Of a stretch of DNA of 64,000 nucleotides, positions 24,625 through 33,054 are shown in pieces. The DNA comes from Sinomonas albida (GTDB lineage Bacteria > Actinomycetota > Actinomycetes > Actinomycetales > Micrococcaceae): contig NZ_SWDW01000014.1 of NCBI RefSeq assembly GCF_004919045.1, positions 36,856 to 100,855 on the forward strand. Direction: 5' to 3'. Position 1 is the stretch's first letter, and every line of letters starts with the position of its first letter. The notes below the pieces were generated by a model. That model did no database searches. It was not told where the DNA came from and saw only the letters and a list, made by a program, of their open reading frames with translations. The translations under genes were made by a program, and so were the position numbers.

Positions 24625-24775
24625 ATTAAAGCCGAGGGTAGGACCTCAGACGTAGTCATGACGCGGCCCTGGTGCGCCAACTGCTCCACCCCGCGACTGT
24701 CAGTCTCCGCGGGAGCCTGGCACGGGCCTGACCATACGTGACAGTTCGTGGCGCGCTGTGTGAGATGGTGAAGCC

Positions 24776-25876
24776 GTGCCTGAGATCTTGCCGTACCGCT
24801 ACCTGTTCGGGCCCGGGCCGGGCAACGCCTACCCCGAGGTCATGGCCGCGCTGTCACATCCGGTGCTCGGTCACCTCGACCCGGCCTTCATCGACCGTCT
24901 GGATCGGGTGTCCGCGGGGCTCCGCGCCGTGTGGGGCACGCAGAACGCGCGGACGTGGCCGCTCAGCGCGACCGGCTCGGGCGGCATGGAGGCGGCACTC
25001 GTCAACATGGTCTCGGACGGGGACGTGGCCGTCGTCGCGGTCAACGGGATGTTCGGCGAGCGGCTGTGCGAGATCGCGCGCCGCTGCGGGGCCGAGGTGA
25101 TCCGGGTTGACCACGCGTGGGGCCAGCCGGTCGACGTCGACCGCGTCCTCTCAGCCCATCCGCACCCCAAGGTCATCGCCGCCGTGCACGCAGAGACGTC
25201 CACCGGCGTCCGCTCGGACATTGCCGCGCTCGGGGCAGGAAAGGGAGATGCGCTCCTGCTCGTCGACGCGGTCACGTCGATCGGCGGCCTCGAGCTGCGG
25301 GCGGACGATTGGGGCATCGACATCGGCTACGCGGGCACCCAGAAGTGCCTCGGCGTCCCGCCCGGCCTCTCGCCGTTCACGGTCTCGGACCGCGCGTTCG
25401 AGCGGCGCGTCGAGGATCCCCGCTCGTGGTACTTCGACATCGGACTGCTCGGCGGGTACGTCGGCGCGGCCGAGGGCCACACCCGCACCTACCACCACAC
25501 CGCGCCCGTGACGATGGTCGCGGGGCTCGAGGCGGGGCTCGATCGGATTCTCGCCGAGGGCCTCGAGAACGTGTGGGCGCGGCACGAGGCGGCCGGGGCG
25601 GCGCTGCGGGACGGGCTCGAGGCGATGGGGCTCGAGCTCTTTGCCGCGGAGGGCCACCGCCTGCCGAGCCTCACGACCGTCAAGGTTCCCGAGGGCGTCT
25701 ACTCAGCGCGCGTGCGGCAGCTCCTCCTCGAGCGGTACGGCATCGAGATCGGCGCCGGCGTCGGGGAGTTCGCGAGCACGGTGTGGCGGATCGGCCTCAT
25801 GGGGCCGAATGCGAGCCCGGCGTCCGTGACGCTCGTGCTCGGCGCGCTCGAGGAAGCAATCGCGGCGGTGCGCTAG
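24776..25876 (+). CDS. Class V aminotransferase, alanine-glyoxylate/serine-pyruvate type
   Basis: A 366-residue PLP enzyme (fold type I, class V). It begins with GTG at 24776 (MPEILPYRYLFGPGPGNAYPEV), and the LFGPGPGNAYPEVMAAL opening is typical. Further marks are SATGSGGMEAALVNMV, HAETSTGVRSDIAAL, LLVDAVTSIGGLEL and the PLP lysine in GYAGTQKCLGVPPGLSPF. The family transfers amino groups to glyoxylate or pyruvate. Some members act in purine breakdown (PucG), but no purine-breakdown genes are near. It is a single gene, divergent from the receiver-PP2C gene across 150 bases. The ribosome site is weak. Confidence 0.83.
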   Translation: MPEILPYRYLFGPGPGNAYPEVMAALSHPVLGHLDPAFIDRLDRVSAGLRAVWGTQNARTWPLSATGSGGMEAALVNMVSDGDVAVVAVNGMFGERLCEIARRCGAEVIRVDHAWGQPVDVDRVLSAHPHPKVIAAVHAETSTGVRSDIAALGAGKGDALLLVDAVTSIGGLELRADDWGIDIGYAGTQKCLGVPPGLSPFTVSDRAFERRVEDPRSWYFDIGLLGGYVGAAEGHTRTYHHTAPVTMVAGLEAGLDRILAEGLENVWARHEAAGAALRDGLEAMGLELFAAEGHRLPSLTTVKVPEGVYSARVRQLLLERYGIEIGAGVGEFASTVWRIGLMGPNASPASVTLVLGALEEAIAAVR

Positions 25877-26293
25877 GCGCGTTCGACGGCGGGGCTCGCC
25901 GACGACGGCGGGCGCGCAGCCGCCGTCGTCCGGCGCTCGGCGTTCCGGAGCTCGGCGTTCAGGGGCTCGGCGTTCAGGGGCTCGGCGTTCCGGCGTGCGG
26001 GCGTCCCTTCGCGACCCTCTTTCGCCGACGAATCCCGGCCGAATCGGAGTGTCGCGGGCGACACGCCGACCAAGCCGTCCAAGACAAGGTCGGGAAGGGA
26101 CGAGCGACGACGGCGGGCGCGCAGCCGCCGTCGTCGGCCCGCCGCCGACGGCGGGCGCTGAGGCCGCGCGAGCCGTTGTGCCTGCGCGAGGCCCGGTGCC
26201 TGGGCAGGAGGGCAGCAGACGCGTGGACCGGCAGCGAATCGTTCCCCAGAACTCACACCGGCGTAACCGAGCCGAAACGGCTGGAGCCTACCG
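25877..26293. repeat. Gene-free region with two identical 30-bp hairpins and 15-bp repeats
   Basis: The same 30-base palindrome occurs at 25901-25930 and 26106-26135: GACGACGGCGG, loop GCGCGCAG, CCGCCGTCGTC. Between them, at about 25934-25990, GCTCGGCGTTC-(CGGA/AGGG) repeats four times with a period of about 15 bases, and at 26049-26065 GTGTCGC-GGG-CGACAC forms another small hairpin. An Arg/Asn-Ala-rich ORF across this region follows the repeats and looks non-coding. Confidence 0.8.
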
Positions 26294-26334
26294 TTTGAAG
26301 GCATACCCTTCGAACTGAAGGCCTACCTTCGAAG
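26294..26334. promoter_or_regulatory. Two tandem GAAGG...CCTTC palindromes before the acetyltransferase gene
   Basis: TTTGAAGGCATACCCTTCGAA (read with a one-base break at 26304) is followed directly by CTGAAGGCCTACCTTCGAAG. Each contains GAAGG facing CCTTC, about 20 bases apart. They lie 13-53 bases before the ATG, where an operator or promoter is expected. The regulator is unknown. Confidence 0.5.
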
Positions 26335-26346
26335 CAAGGAGGCGGC

Positions 26347-26850
26347 ATGCAGACCCATCCCAAGCTGACCATCCGCAGGACGTCCTGGTCCAACCCCGTG
26401 GGGCGGGACCTGCGCGCCGCCCAGCAATCCGAGCTCGACGCGCGGTACGGCCACGACGGCCACGAGGCCGGGGATCCCCCGACCGCCTCGGACATCGCGG
26501 TGTTCCTCATCGCGTACGAGCGCGCCACCGGTCAGCCGCTGGGCTGCGGCGGCCTCCGCTGGCTCGACGAGAAGACGGCCGAGGTCAAGCGCGTCTACGT
26601 TCTCCCCTACGCACGGGGGTCCGGGGTCGCCAGCTCGATCCTCCTCGCGCTCGAGGCCGAGGCACACGGCGCGGGCATCACGCTCGTCCTGGCCGAGGCC
26701 GGCTCCGCTCAGCCCGACGGCAAGATGTTCTACGAGGCGGCCGGATATCGCGAAATCCCGAACTTCGGTCCGTACCAGGAGCTCGAGGAGTCGGTCTGCT
26801 ACTCGAAGCCGATCATCGCGCCGGTCCGGGTGCACGCGGTGGCGAGCTGA
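26347..26850 (+). CDS. GNAT-family N-acetyltransferase
   Basis: A 167-residue acetyltransferase. The ATG at 26347 follows AAGGAGG. The CoA-binding motif A reads VKRVYVLPYARGSGVASSILLALEAEA (R/Q-x-x-G-x-G/A: ARGSGVA), preceded by the beta-strand QPLGCGGLRWLDEKTAEVKR. TLVLAEAGSAQPDGKMFYEAAGYREIPNFGPY is the conserved C-terminal part, with the Tyr often used as the general acid. The substrate is not predictable from the sequence. It is a single gene behind a double palindrome and is followed by a tandem repeat block. Confidence 0.85.
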   Translation: MQTHPKLTIRRTSWSNPVGRDLRAAQQSELDARYGHDGHEAGDPPTASDIAVFLIAYERATGQPLGCGGLRWLDEKTAEVKRVYVLPYARGSGVASSILLALEAEAHGAGITLVLAEAGSAQPDGKMFYEAAGYREIPNFGPYQELEESVCYSKPIIAPVRVHAVAS

Positions 26851-26858
26851 CCCACAGT

Positions 26859-26986
26859 CCGTCTCCGGTACGCCAACTCACCCCAAACAGCGTCTCGGGT
26901 ACGCCAACTCCCCCTAACCAGCGTCTCGGGTACACCAACTCCCCCCAACCAGCGTCTCGGGTACAGATCATCTGTACCCGAAACGC
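26859..26986. repeat. 31-bp tandem repeats ending in a GTACAGAT palindrome
   Basis: Units starting at 26859, 26890 and 26921 (31-base period) read about GCGTCTCGGGTACG then CCAACTCCCCCTAACCA. The fourth, at 26952, turns into a hairpin: GCGTCTCGGGTACAGAT, C, ATCTGTACCCGAAACGC, with a single arm mismatch. The hairpin lies eight bases beyond the stop of the minus-strand FUSC gene and probably ends its transcript. Confidence 0.9.
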
Positions 26987-26994
26987 CGTGGGGT

Positions 26995-28191
26995 TCAGGA
27001 GCGGACGCCTGCCCGGCGTGCTGCCCAGTGCCGGTACGCACTCGGCGCAAGCACCACGAGCACGCCGACCACGGCGCCGATCGCGGTGTCGATGAAGCGG
27101 TCGTGCAGGAGCGCCCCGGGATCGGTGTGCGCCGCGAGCAGCGTCGAGAGCAGGGCGAGCGGCGTCACGCAGACCATCGCGAGGAAGTACTGCCTCGTGA
27201 TGAGCATCTCTGCGCCGAATTGGCACGCCGTGATGAGCAGGACCATGATCCATGGTGCCGGGCGGAGCGCCGCGATGCCTGCGAGCAGCGCGAGGCCGAC
27301 GACGGTCCCCAGCACACGCTGCAGGCCGCGGTTCACGCGGTGCCGGGTCGAGTGGCCCACGAGGGGCACGACGGCGGCCACCATCGCCCAGTAGTTGTGC
27401 CCAAAGCCGAGGGCCTCGCCGACCGCGGTTGCGGCGGCTCCCGCGATGGCCGGGGCCACGAGGTAGCCGATCGACTCGAGCCACAGCACACGCCGTTCCG
27501 CCCCGCCGAGCCGGACCCGCCCGGCGGCGCGGATCTCGCGCCAGCCTAGCGGCGTGCGGTGCGACAGCAGCACTCGCGCGGCAAGCCCGATCGCGAGGCA
27601 CAGCACGAACGTCGAGGCGACCACCATCACGACGTCGCCGAGCGGCGGCTGATGCGGGAGGGAGGAGACGGCCGCAAACGCGAAGATGTAGAACAGCGAT
27701 CCGGCCGGGCGCAGCCGCCACCAGGCCACGATGAGGCTGCACAGCCACGCGACGAACGTGGTTCCGACCACGATCGCCCACGGGCTCGGAGCCCCGTCGG
27801 GGTTCAGTCGGGCAAGCAGCTCGGCCGTGAAGATGACGGCAACCATGAGCAGCCCCGCACGGGCCTGGGCGACGAGGCGGACGCGGTGCGGCTCGCCACG
27901 CCCGTAGATCCCCGTGAACGCGGCGAAGTTCGCGAAGATCGCGAGATCGAGCCGGCCGAGGAGGGCGACGGTCGCGAGCGGGAGGAACAGGCCGGCCGCC
28001 ACGCGGAGGGCGGCCGCCGGATCGTTCTTGCCGGGCAGGAAACGACCGACGACGGCGAGTGGTCGCCTGGGGTTCAACCCGCCGAGGCGCGTGCCGCCGT
28101 CGTCCGTCCGAGCGTCTCCCTCAGCGCCTCGCACGCCGGTGCCCCTCGTACCAGGCGCGCCCGCGCTGCCTGAAACCTCGCCTTGCGTCAT
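26995..28191 (-). CDS. FUSC-family membrane protein (aromatic acid exporter-like)
   Basis: A 398-residue membrane protein. The ATG at 28191 overlaps the rlmN stop (ATGA), indicating coupled translation. After a 50-residue Gly/Arg/Asp-rich N-terminal tail there are two halves of about five hydrophobic segments each (roughly 58-190 and 240-385). The motif [38 protein letters not shown] and the later [28 protein letters not shown] are typical of FUSC/AaeB-like proteins. That family includes exporters of hydroxylated aromatic acids, and this window encodes such aromatic pathways, but the link is an inference. Confidence 0.8.
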   Translation of the reverse strand: MTQGEVSGSAGAPGTRGTGVRGAEGDARTDDGGTRLGGLNPRRPLAVVGRFLPGKNDPAAALRVAAGLFLPLATVALLGRLDLAIFANFAAFTGIYGRGEPHRVRLVAQARAGLLMVAVIFTAELLARLNPDGAPSPWAIVVGTTFVAWLCSLIVAWWRLRPAGSLFYIFAFAAVSSLPHQPPLGDVVMVVASTFVLCLAIGLAARVLLSHRTPLGWREIRAAGRVRLGGAERRVLWLESIGYLVAPAIAGAAATAVGEALGFGHNYWAMVAAVVPLVGHSTRHRVNRGLQRVLGTVVGLALLAGIAALRPAPWIMVLLITACQFGAEMLITRQYFLAMVCVTPLALLSTLLAAHTDPGALLHDRFIDTAIGAVVGVLVVLAPSAYRHWAARRAGVRS

Positions 28192-29420
28192 TCCGCCGCG
28201 GCGAGCTGACCGCACGCGCCGTCGATCTCCTTGCCGCGCGTGTCGCGCAGGGTCGTGGGGATGCCGGCGGCCCGAAGCACGCCGACGAACTCGTCCTGGA
28301 CCTCTGGCTCGGACGCCGTCCAGATCGATCCCGGGGTGGGGTTGAGCGGGATGGGGTTCACGTGGACCCAGCCGCGGCCGCGCTGGTTGAGCTTCTTCGC
28401 CAGGAGCGACGCGCGCCACGGGTGGTCGTTCATGTCCTTGATGAGCGCGTACTCGATGCTCACGCGGCGGCCGGTCCTGCGGAAGTAGTCGTAGGCGGCG
28501 TCGATGGCCTCGTCGACCTTCCAGCGGTTGTTGACCGGGATGAGCTCGTCGCGGAGCTCGTCGTCGGGCGCGTGAAGGGACAGCGCGAACGTCACGGGCA
28601 CGTCCTCGTCGGCGAGCTTACGGATCGCCGGGACGAGACCCACGGTCGAGATCGTGATGTTGCGGGCCGACATGCCGAGGCCCTCGGGCGCGGGGTCGAC
28701 GAAGCGGTGGACAGCTGCCATGACGCGCTTGTAGTTCGCGAGCGGCTCCCCCATGCCCATGAAGACGATGTTGGTGACGCGCTCTGTACCCATTTCCTTG
28801 GCGTGCGCAGTACCACCCAGCTCCCCGGCCGCGATGACGCGGTTCGCCGCGACGACCTGGTCCACGATCTCCGCCGTCGACATGTTGCGCGTGAGGCCGG
28901 CCTGGCCCGTCGCGCAGAACGGGCAGTTCATGCCGCAACCGGCCTGCGACGAGACGCACAGCGTGATGCGACCCGGGTAGCGCATGAGCACGGACTCCAC
29001 GAGCGCGCCGTCGAAGAGGCGCCATAGGAACTTGATGGTGTTGCCGTCGTCAGTGCGGAGGCGGCGGACCTCGGTGAGGAGCGGCGGGAACATCGCCTCG
29101 ACGAGTTCCTCGCGACCCGACTTCGGGAGATCGCTCATGCGCTCTGGATCGGTGGTCCAGTGCTGGAAGTAGTGCGTGCTGAGTTGCTTCGCGCGGAACG
29201 GCTGGAGGCCGAGCTCCTTGAGCTTCTCGGCGCGCTCGGCGAGGCTCAGGTCGGCGAGGTGCTGAGGCGGCTGCTTGACGCGCGGGGACGCGAACTGGAG
29301 CAGCGGGCGGCCCTCGGCCGTGCGCTGCTGCTCCCAGCCCTCGGCGGCGGGGCGCACCTGGGGGCGGTCTCCGTCAACGGGCGTGGCAGAGCTGTTCTGG
29401 GTTCGCGTGGGGAAAGTCAT
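28188..29420 (-). CDS. rlmN: Dual-specificity 23S rRNA/tRNA adenine-C2 methyltransferase
   Basis: Radical-SAM enzyme that methylates A2503 of 23S rRNA and A37 of some tRNAs. The CxxxCxxC cluster motif is CGMNCPFC after SSQAG, the glycine motif is [12 protein letters not shown], and the C-terminal catalytic Cys lies in [13 protein letters not shown]. The ATG at 29420 ([16 protein letters not shown]) is used. ATG at 29432 is an alternative, and neither has a clean ribosome site. The 410-residue length is long for the family because of about 40 extra N-terminal residues. It forms an operon with the FUSC gene. Confidence 0.95.
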   Translation of the reverse strand: MTFPTRTQNSSATPVDGDRPQVRPAAEGWEQQRTAEGRPLLQFASPRVKQPPQHLADLSLAERAEKLKELGLQPFRAKQLSTHYFQHWTTDPERMSDLPKSGREELVEAMFPPLLTEVRRLRTDDGNTIKFLWRLFDGALVESVLMRYPGRITLCVSSQAGCGMNCPFCATGQAGLTRNMSTAEIVDQVVAANRVIAAGELGGTAHAKEMGTERVTNIVFMGMGEPLANYKRVMAAVHRFVDPAPEGLGMSARNITISTVGLVPAIRKLADEDVPVTFALSLHAPDDELRDELIPVNNRWKVDEAIDAAYDYFRRTGRRVSIEYALIKDMNDHPWRASLLAKKLNQRGRGWVHVNPIPLNPTPGSIWTASEPEVQDEFVGVLRAAGIPTTLRDTRGKEIDGACGQLAAAE

Positions 29421-29489
29421 CCTGCCTATCATCCCACGCCGGTTTTCGCATTTCCCAATCGGGCGGCTATGATTCCGCTCTCCCCCAAC

Positions 29490-29690
29490 CGTTTCGGGTA
29501 CAGATACTGCCCGCTACGGCGGTCTCGGGTACGGCTGCGCCCCTTCTGCTTTCCCGCTGCAGGCGCCTAGGTGCCTCCCTCGGCTTTGGGTGCGCACGAC
29601 AGCGGCGACCCGGCTAGCGCTGGCCGGCCCGGCGCCGTCGTCTGTTCCGCAGGCAGGACGCCGCGTGGCGAGAGTATCTGTACCCGAGAC
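29490..29690. repeat. Intergenic element bounded by inverted GTACAGATAC arms
   Basis: GTTTCGGGTACAGATAC (about 29490-29506) faces GTATCTGTACCCGAGAC (29674-29690) with one mismatch, enclosing about 165 bases. A third partial copy (GGTCTCGGGTACGG) is at 29521. The stretch also contains GGCGCCGTCGTC and no ORF. It has the shape of a small non-autonomous element. The same arm sequence ends the repeat block at 26952-26986. Confidence 0.75.
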
Positions 29691-29692
29691 GA

Positions 29693-31609
29693 TCAGGCGG
29701 GGGTGGACCTGCGCTGGCCGTTCGCCGTGCTGGTGCCCGCGCCTGCCTGATCGAGGTACAGCCGCGAGTACGCGCCGCCGGCCGCGAGGAGCTCGACGTG
29801 GGAGCCGTGCTCGACGATCCGGCCGCGGTCCACGACGTAGATGACGTCCGCCCCGACCACGGTGGAGAGCCGATGCGCGATCGCGATGGTCGTGCGCCCA
29901 TGCGCCGCGGTGTCGAGCGCCTTCTGGACCACGCGCTCCGAGATGGTGTCGAGCGAGCTCGTGGCCTCGTCGAGCACGAGCACCTCGGGGTCCTTGAGCA
30001 GCACGCGGGCGATCGCGATGCGCTGCTTCTCGCCGCCGGAAAGCCGGTAGCCGCGCTCCCCGACCACGGTCTCGTAGCCGTCCGGGAAGGAGACGATGGT
30101 CTCGTGGATGTTTGCGGCCCGCGCGGCGGCCTCGAGCTCCTCCTGGGTCGCGTCCGCCTTCGCGTAGCGGAGGTTCTCGGCGATGGTCGCGTGGAAGAGG
30201 TACGTCTCCTGGCTCACGATCCCGATATGGCTCACCAGCGATTCGTGCTCGATCTCGCGGACATCCCGCCCCGCAAATCGAACGGCACCCTCACTCGCCT
30301 CGTAGAACCGGGGAATGAGATAGGAGACGGTCGTCTTGCCGGCGCCGCTCGGACCCACGAACGCGGCGAACTGCCCGGGCTCGACCCGGAATGAGACGTC
30401 CCCAAGCGTGGCCCGGTCCTCGCCGCGCGAGTCGGGATAGCGGAACGTCACGGCGTCGAACTCGATCTCTCCGAGGCGGTCCGCAGCGGCGGGCAGCGGC
30501 TCGGACGTGGGTCCGTCGGTGATCGCGGGACGCAGGTCGAGGTACTCGAAGATGCGCGCGAAGAGCGCACCGGAGGTCTGCAGGTCGAGGGCCACACGCA
30601 TGATCGCGATGAGGGGGAACAGCAGCCGCGCCTGCACCGTGGTGAACGCCACGATGGTGCCGGGCGTGATCCCGTGGACCCCTCCGGAGAGAAGCGACCC
30701 GGCCACGAGGTACACGATGGCCGGGATCGAGGACAGGAAGATCGTCACGAGCGCGAAGAAGTACTGCCCGCTCATGGCCTGGCGCACTTGGAGCCGCACG
30801 AGGTTCTTGTTCTCCGCCGAGTACCGCTCGATCTCGTCCGGCTGACGGTTGAAGCTCTTCGACAGGAGGATCCCGGAGACGCTGAGGGACTCCTGCGTGA
30901 TGGCCGTCATGTCCGAAAGCGATTCCTGCGTCTTGGTCGCGATGCGCGCCCGCACCTGCCCGACGCGGCGCTGGGCGACGACGAGGAACGGCATGAGGAC
31001 CACCGCGATGATGGTCAGCTGCCAGTTGAGGGCGATCATGGCGACGAACGCCGCGATGACGGTGACGACGTTCCCCACGACTCCGGAGACCGTATTCGAG
31101 AGGACGCCCGCCACGCCGCCGACGTCGTTCTGAAGCCGCGACTGGATGACACCGGTCTTGGTCCGCGTGAAGAAGCTCAGCTCCATCGACTGAAGGTGGC
31201 TGAACAGGCGCACGCGTAGCGCCCCCATGACCGCGTTCCCCACGGTCGAAGTCAGGTACGTCTGCCACACGCCGAGCAGCGCAGAAACAACGTAAACGCC
31301 GACCATGAGCGCCACCAGCTCGGCCAGCCGCGGAAGGTCGGGATGACCCCCGGGAGGGAACAGGCCGTCGTCGAACGTGCGCTGGGTGAGCAGCGGCGGC
31401 GCCACCGAAAGCGCAGCCCCCACGAGCACGAGCACAACGGTGAGGGACAGCGGCCCGCGATGCGGCTTGAACAGCTCCGTGATGCGGCGGAGCAGGTTCG
31501 GAATGCGGGGCGCCTCGGCGTTGAGCTTCCTCTGCAGCGCGACGTCACCGCCCGAAACGCGACCGCCGCGCACGACGGCGGGCGGTCGCCCGGGTGCCAT
31601 CTGGGACAT
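29693..31609 (-). CDS. ABC exporter half-transporter (TM-ATPase fusion)
   Basis: A 638-residue multidrug-type exporter. The ATG at 31609 (MSQMAPGRPPAVVRGGRV) follows AAGGAGG. The membrane domain has six helices between about residues 55 and 350. The nucleotide-binding domain (about 385-620) has Walker A GPSGAGKTT, Q-loop SQETYLF, signature LSGGEKQRIAIA, Walker B VLVLDEATSSLD and H-loop AHRLS. It should act as a homodimer in the plasma membrane. It follows the PadR regulator by 37 bases on the same strand, which is the usual layout of a PadR-controlled drug exporter. The substrate is unknown. Confidence 0.92.
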   Translation of the reverse strand: MSQMAPGRPPAVVRGGRVSGGDVALQRKLNAEAPRIPNLLRRITELFKPHRGPLSLTVVLVLVGAALSVAPPLLTQRTFDDGLFPPGGHPDLPRLAELVALMVGVYVVSALLGVWQTYLTSTVGNAVMGALRVRLFSHLQSMELSFFTRTKTGVIQSRLQNDVGGVAGVLSNTVSGVVGNVVTVIAAFVAMIALNWQLTIIAVVLMPFLVVAQRRVGQVRARIATKTQESLSDMTAITQESLSVSGILLSKSFNRQPDEIERYSAENKNLVRLQVRQAMSGQYFFALVTIFLSSIPAIVYLVAGSLLSGGVHGITPGTIVAFTTVQARLLFPLIAIMRVALDLQTSGALFARIFEYLDLRPAITDGPTSEPLPAAADRLGEIEFDAVTFRYPDSRGEDRATLGDVSFRVEPGQFAAFVGPSGAGKTTVSYLIPRFYEASEGAVRFAGRDVREIEHESLVSHIGIVSQETYLFHATIAENLRYAKADATQEELEAAARAANIHETIVSFPDGYETVVGERGYRLSGGEKQRIAIARVLLKDPEVLVLDEATSSLDTISERVVQKALDTAAHGRTTIAIAHRLSTVVGADVIYVVDRGRIVEHGSHVELLAAGGAYSRLYLDQAGAGTSTANGQRRSTPA

Positions 31610-31646
31610 TGGCCTCCTTAGTACGGCCTTCTCTGCAATGATCCCG

Positions 31647-32258
31647 CTACTCGGCGAGGATGAGGTAGAGCGCCTTGCGGGCGTCGTCGAGGGCAGCGGC
31701 GGCCTTCGTGCGCTGTTCGTCCGTCGCGGCGAAGCGGAACTGGTGGAGGACGCCCATGAACTTCTTGGCGCTCTCCACGAATGCGTCCGAGGCCTCACTC
31801 GCGCCCGGGGCGGCGTCCCACGCCTTCTGGAGCTCCTCGGCGTGGTCGGCGACGTATGCGCGGCCCGCCTCGGTGAGCGTGAACTCCGTGCGCTTGCCCT
31901 CGCCGGCCTGCTCGACGAGTTCCTCGTCGACGAGCTGCTGGAGCGTCGGGTAGACCGAGCCGGGGCTCGGGCGCCACACGCCGTTCGTGCGCTCGTTCGC
32001 GGCCTGGATGATGCCGTAGCCCGTGTTCGGGCTCTCGGACAGGAGCGAGAGGATCATTGCGCGGATGTCCCCGCGGCTGGCCCGGCGCCCACCGCGCGGG
32101 CCGAAGCCCGGCGGGAAGTCGCGGCCCGGACCGAAGCCCGGCCCGAAACCCCGTCCGAAGCCGCGGCCGAAGCCGGGCCCGAATCCTCCGGGGCCTGGCC
32201 CGAAGCCGTGCCCGTCGTGGTGGTGTCGATGCTCATGGTGGTCTGGATGTGGATACAT
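31647..32258 (-). CDS. PadR-family regulator with Gly/Phe-rich N-terminus
   Basis: A 203-residue repressor. The ATG at 32258 (MYPHPDHHEHRHHHDGHG) follows CAGGAG. Residues 1-18 are His-rich and may bind metal. About 19-58 are GFGPG/GFGRG repeats. The winged helix is at about 60-140 (RAMILSLLSESPNTGYGIIQAANERTNGVWRPSPGSVYPTLQQL..ELVEQ) and the dimerisation helices follow. It is expected to repress its own transcript and the downstream ABC exporter. A perfect palindrome lies about 60-75 bases upstream of its start. Confidence 0.9.
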   Translation of the reverse strand: MYPHPDHHEHRHHHDGHGFGPGPGGFGPGFGRGFGRGFGPGFGPGRDFPPGFGPRGGRRASRGDIRAMILSLLSESPNTGYGIIQAANERTNGVWRPSPGSVYPTLQQLVDEELVEQAGEGKRTEFTLTEAGRAYVADHAEELQKAWDAAPGASEASDAFVESAKKFMGVLHQFRFAATDEQRTKAAAALDDARKALYLILAE

Positions 32259-32281
32259 GGTGATTCTCCTGGGGGTAGGGC

Positions 32282-32332
32282 GATACACCGATATGGCACC
32301 GATGTATCTCGATGCATCAACGATATATCGTT
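32282..32332. promoter_or_regulatory. Clustered palindromes before padR
   Basis: AACGATATATCGTT (32319-32332) is a perfect palindrome. Next to it lie GATGTATC-TC-GATGCATC and ATACACCGAT...ACCGATGTAT, also imperfectly symmetric. The AT-rich cluster 24-75 bases before the padR start fits a PadR operator with several sites. The assignment to PadR is an inference. Confidence 0.6.
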
Positions 32333-32365
32333 AATATCCGGAGAACAAGACCCCTTCGAAAACCC

Positions 32366-32833
32366 CTAGCCCTGGACCCGGTGACGGCTCACGATCGAGA
32401 CCCGGTTGAACGTGTTCATGGTCGCCGCCGCCCAGCACAGGGCGGAATACGCCTCGTCTCCCAACGCGAAGCGGGCGGACTCGAGCGAGGCGACCCGTTC
32501 GTCGTCGTCCGGGAGCAAGGTGACTGCCTCGGCGATGGTGAGCGCGGCCTCCTCGACCTCGCTGAAGATTGACGTCTCGCGCCATGCAGGAAGAACGCGC
32601 AGCTTGACCGCCGCTGTTCCCGCTTCCTCGGCGGCGCGCACGTGGAGGTCCAGGCAGTACGCGCAGCCGTTGATCTGCGAGATGCGCACGTTGGCGAGTT
32701 CCACGACGTCGCGCGGCAGGCCTGCCGCGTCCGTCGCCGCGCGCACGGCGGTTGCGAGGGAGTTGAGGGCCTTCCACGAGCCGGGATCGGCCTTGTCGAG
32801 GTAGAAGGAGGGCACGGGACTCGAGTGGCTCAT
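32366..32833 (-). CDS. AhpD-like alkylhydroperoxidase/carboxymuconolactone decarboxylase family protein
   Basis: A 155-residue helical protein starting at ATG 32833 (MSHSSPVPSFYLDKADPGSWKAL). The redox CxxC motif with downstream His is readable as INGCAYCLDLHVRAAEEAG, the AhpD core, and the N-terminal ...LATAVRAATDAAGLPRDVVELANVRISQ is also typical. Such proteins reduce peroxides or act as small thiol-redox enzymes. It is not the protocatechuate-pathway decarboxylase, which lies at 46069-46524 and lacks this CxxC. It sits upstream of padR on the same strand, separated by the palindrome cluster. Confidence 0.85.
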   Translation of the reverse strand: MSHSSPVPSFYLDKADPGSWKALNSLATAVRAATDAAGLPRDVVELANVRISQINGCAYCLDLHVRAAEEAGTAAVKLRVLPAWRETSIFSEVEEAALTIAEAVTLLPDDDERVASLESARFALGDEAYSALCWAAATMNTFNRVSIVSRHRVQG

Positions 32834-33054
32834 GGTCGCATCATGTCACCAAGCCCGGCCTCCGTTCCCGACCTTGAATGGCCGCACACGCTGCCCCGAA
32901 ACGGGGTGTCGCGAGCAAGACGCCGTGGCGGGCGCGCCAAGGCTGGTCGGGAACAGCGCGCGGCAGGCGAACGACGGCGGCGAGCGCCCCGCCGTCGTCC
33001 GCTCACCGCGCGAGGGGCGGCGGCCCGGCGGGGGCGAGGGGCGGGGGCGCCGCT
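32834..33054. repeat. Intergenic region with a GACGACGGCGG-family hairpin
   Basis: ACGACGGCGG (32971-32980), loop CGAGCGCC, CCGCCGTCGT (32989-32998). Upstream at about 32902-32925 is CGGGGTGTCGCGAGC-AAGACGCCG, and GGTCGGGAA lies between. The same three elements occur in the same order at 26042-26135. The hairpin is positioned to end the pobA transcript. No gene is seen. Confidence 0.7.

Noticed and set aside
25873..26304. Minus-strand ORF with NAEPLNAEPLNAEL repeats
   Set aside because: The repeats only translate the 15-bp DNA repeats; no ribosome site and palindromes at both ends of the frame.
28040..28110. Copy of the dispersed palindrome at the FUSC N-terminus
   Set aside because: GACGACGGCGA and CCGCCGTCGTCC are present but far apart and not paired with the normal stem; could be chance at this GC.
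31559..31589. Another copy of the dispersed palindrome in the ABC exporter N-terminus
   Set aside because: GCGACCGCC...GGCGGTCGC with ACGACGGCGG between is symmetric, but the core pairing differs from the family, so it was not counted.
32366..32833. Second pcaC
   Set aside because: It carries an AhpD CxxC redox motif and lies apart from the pca operon; the true PcaC is at 46069-46524.
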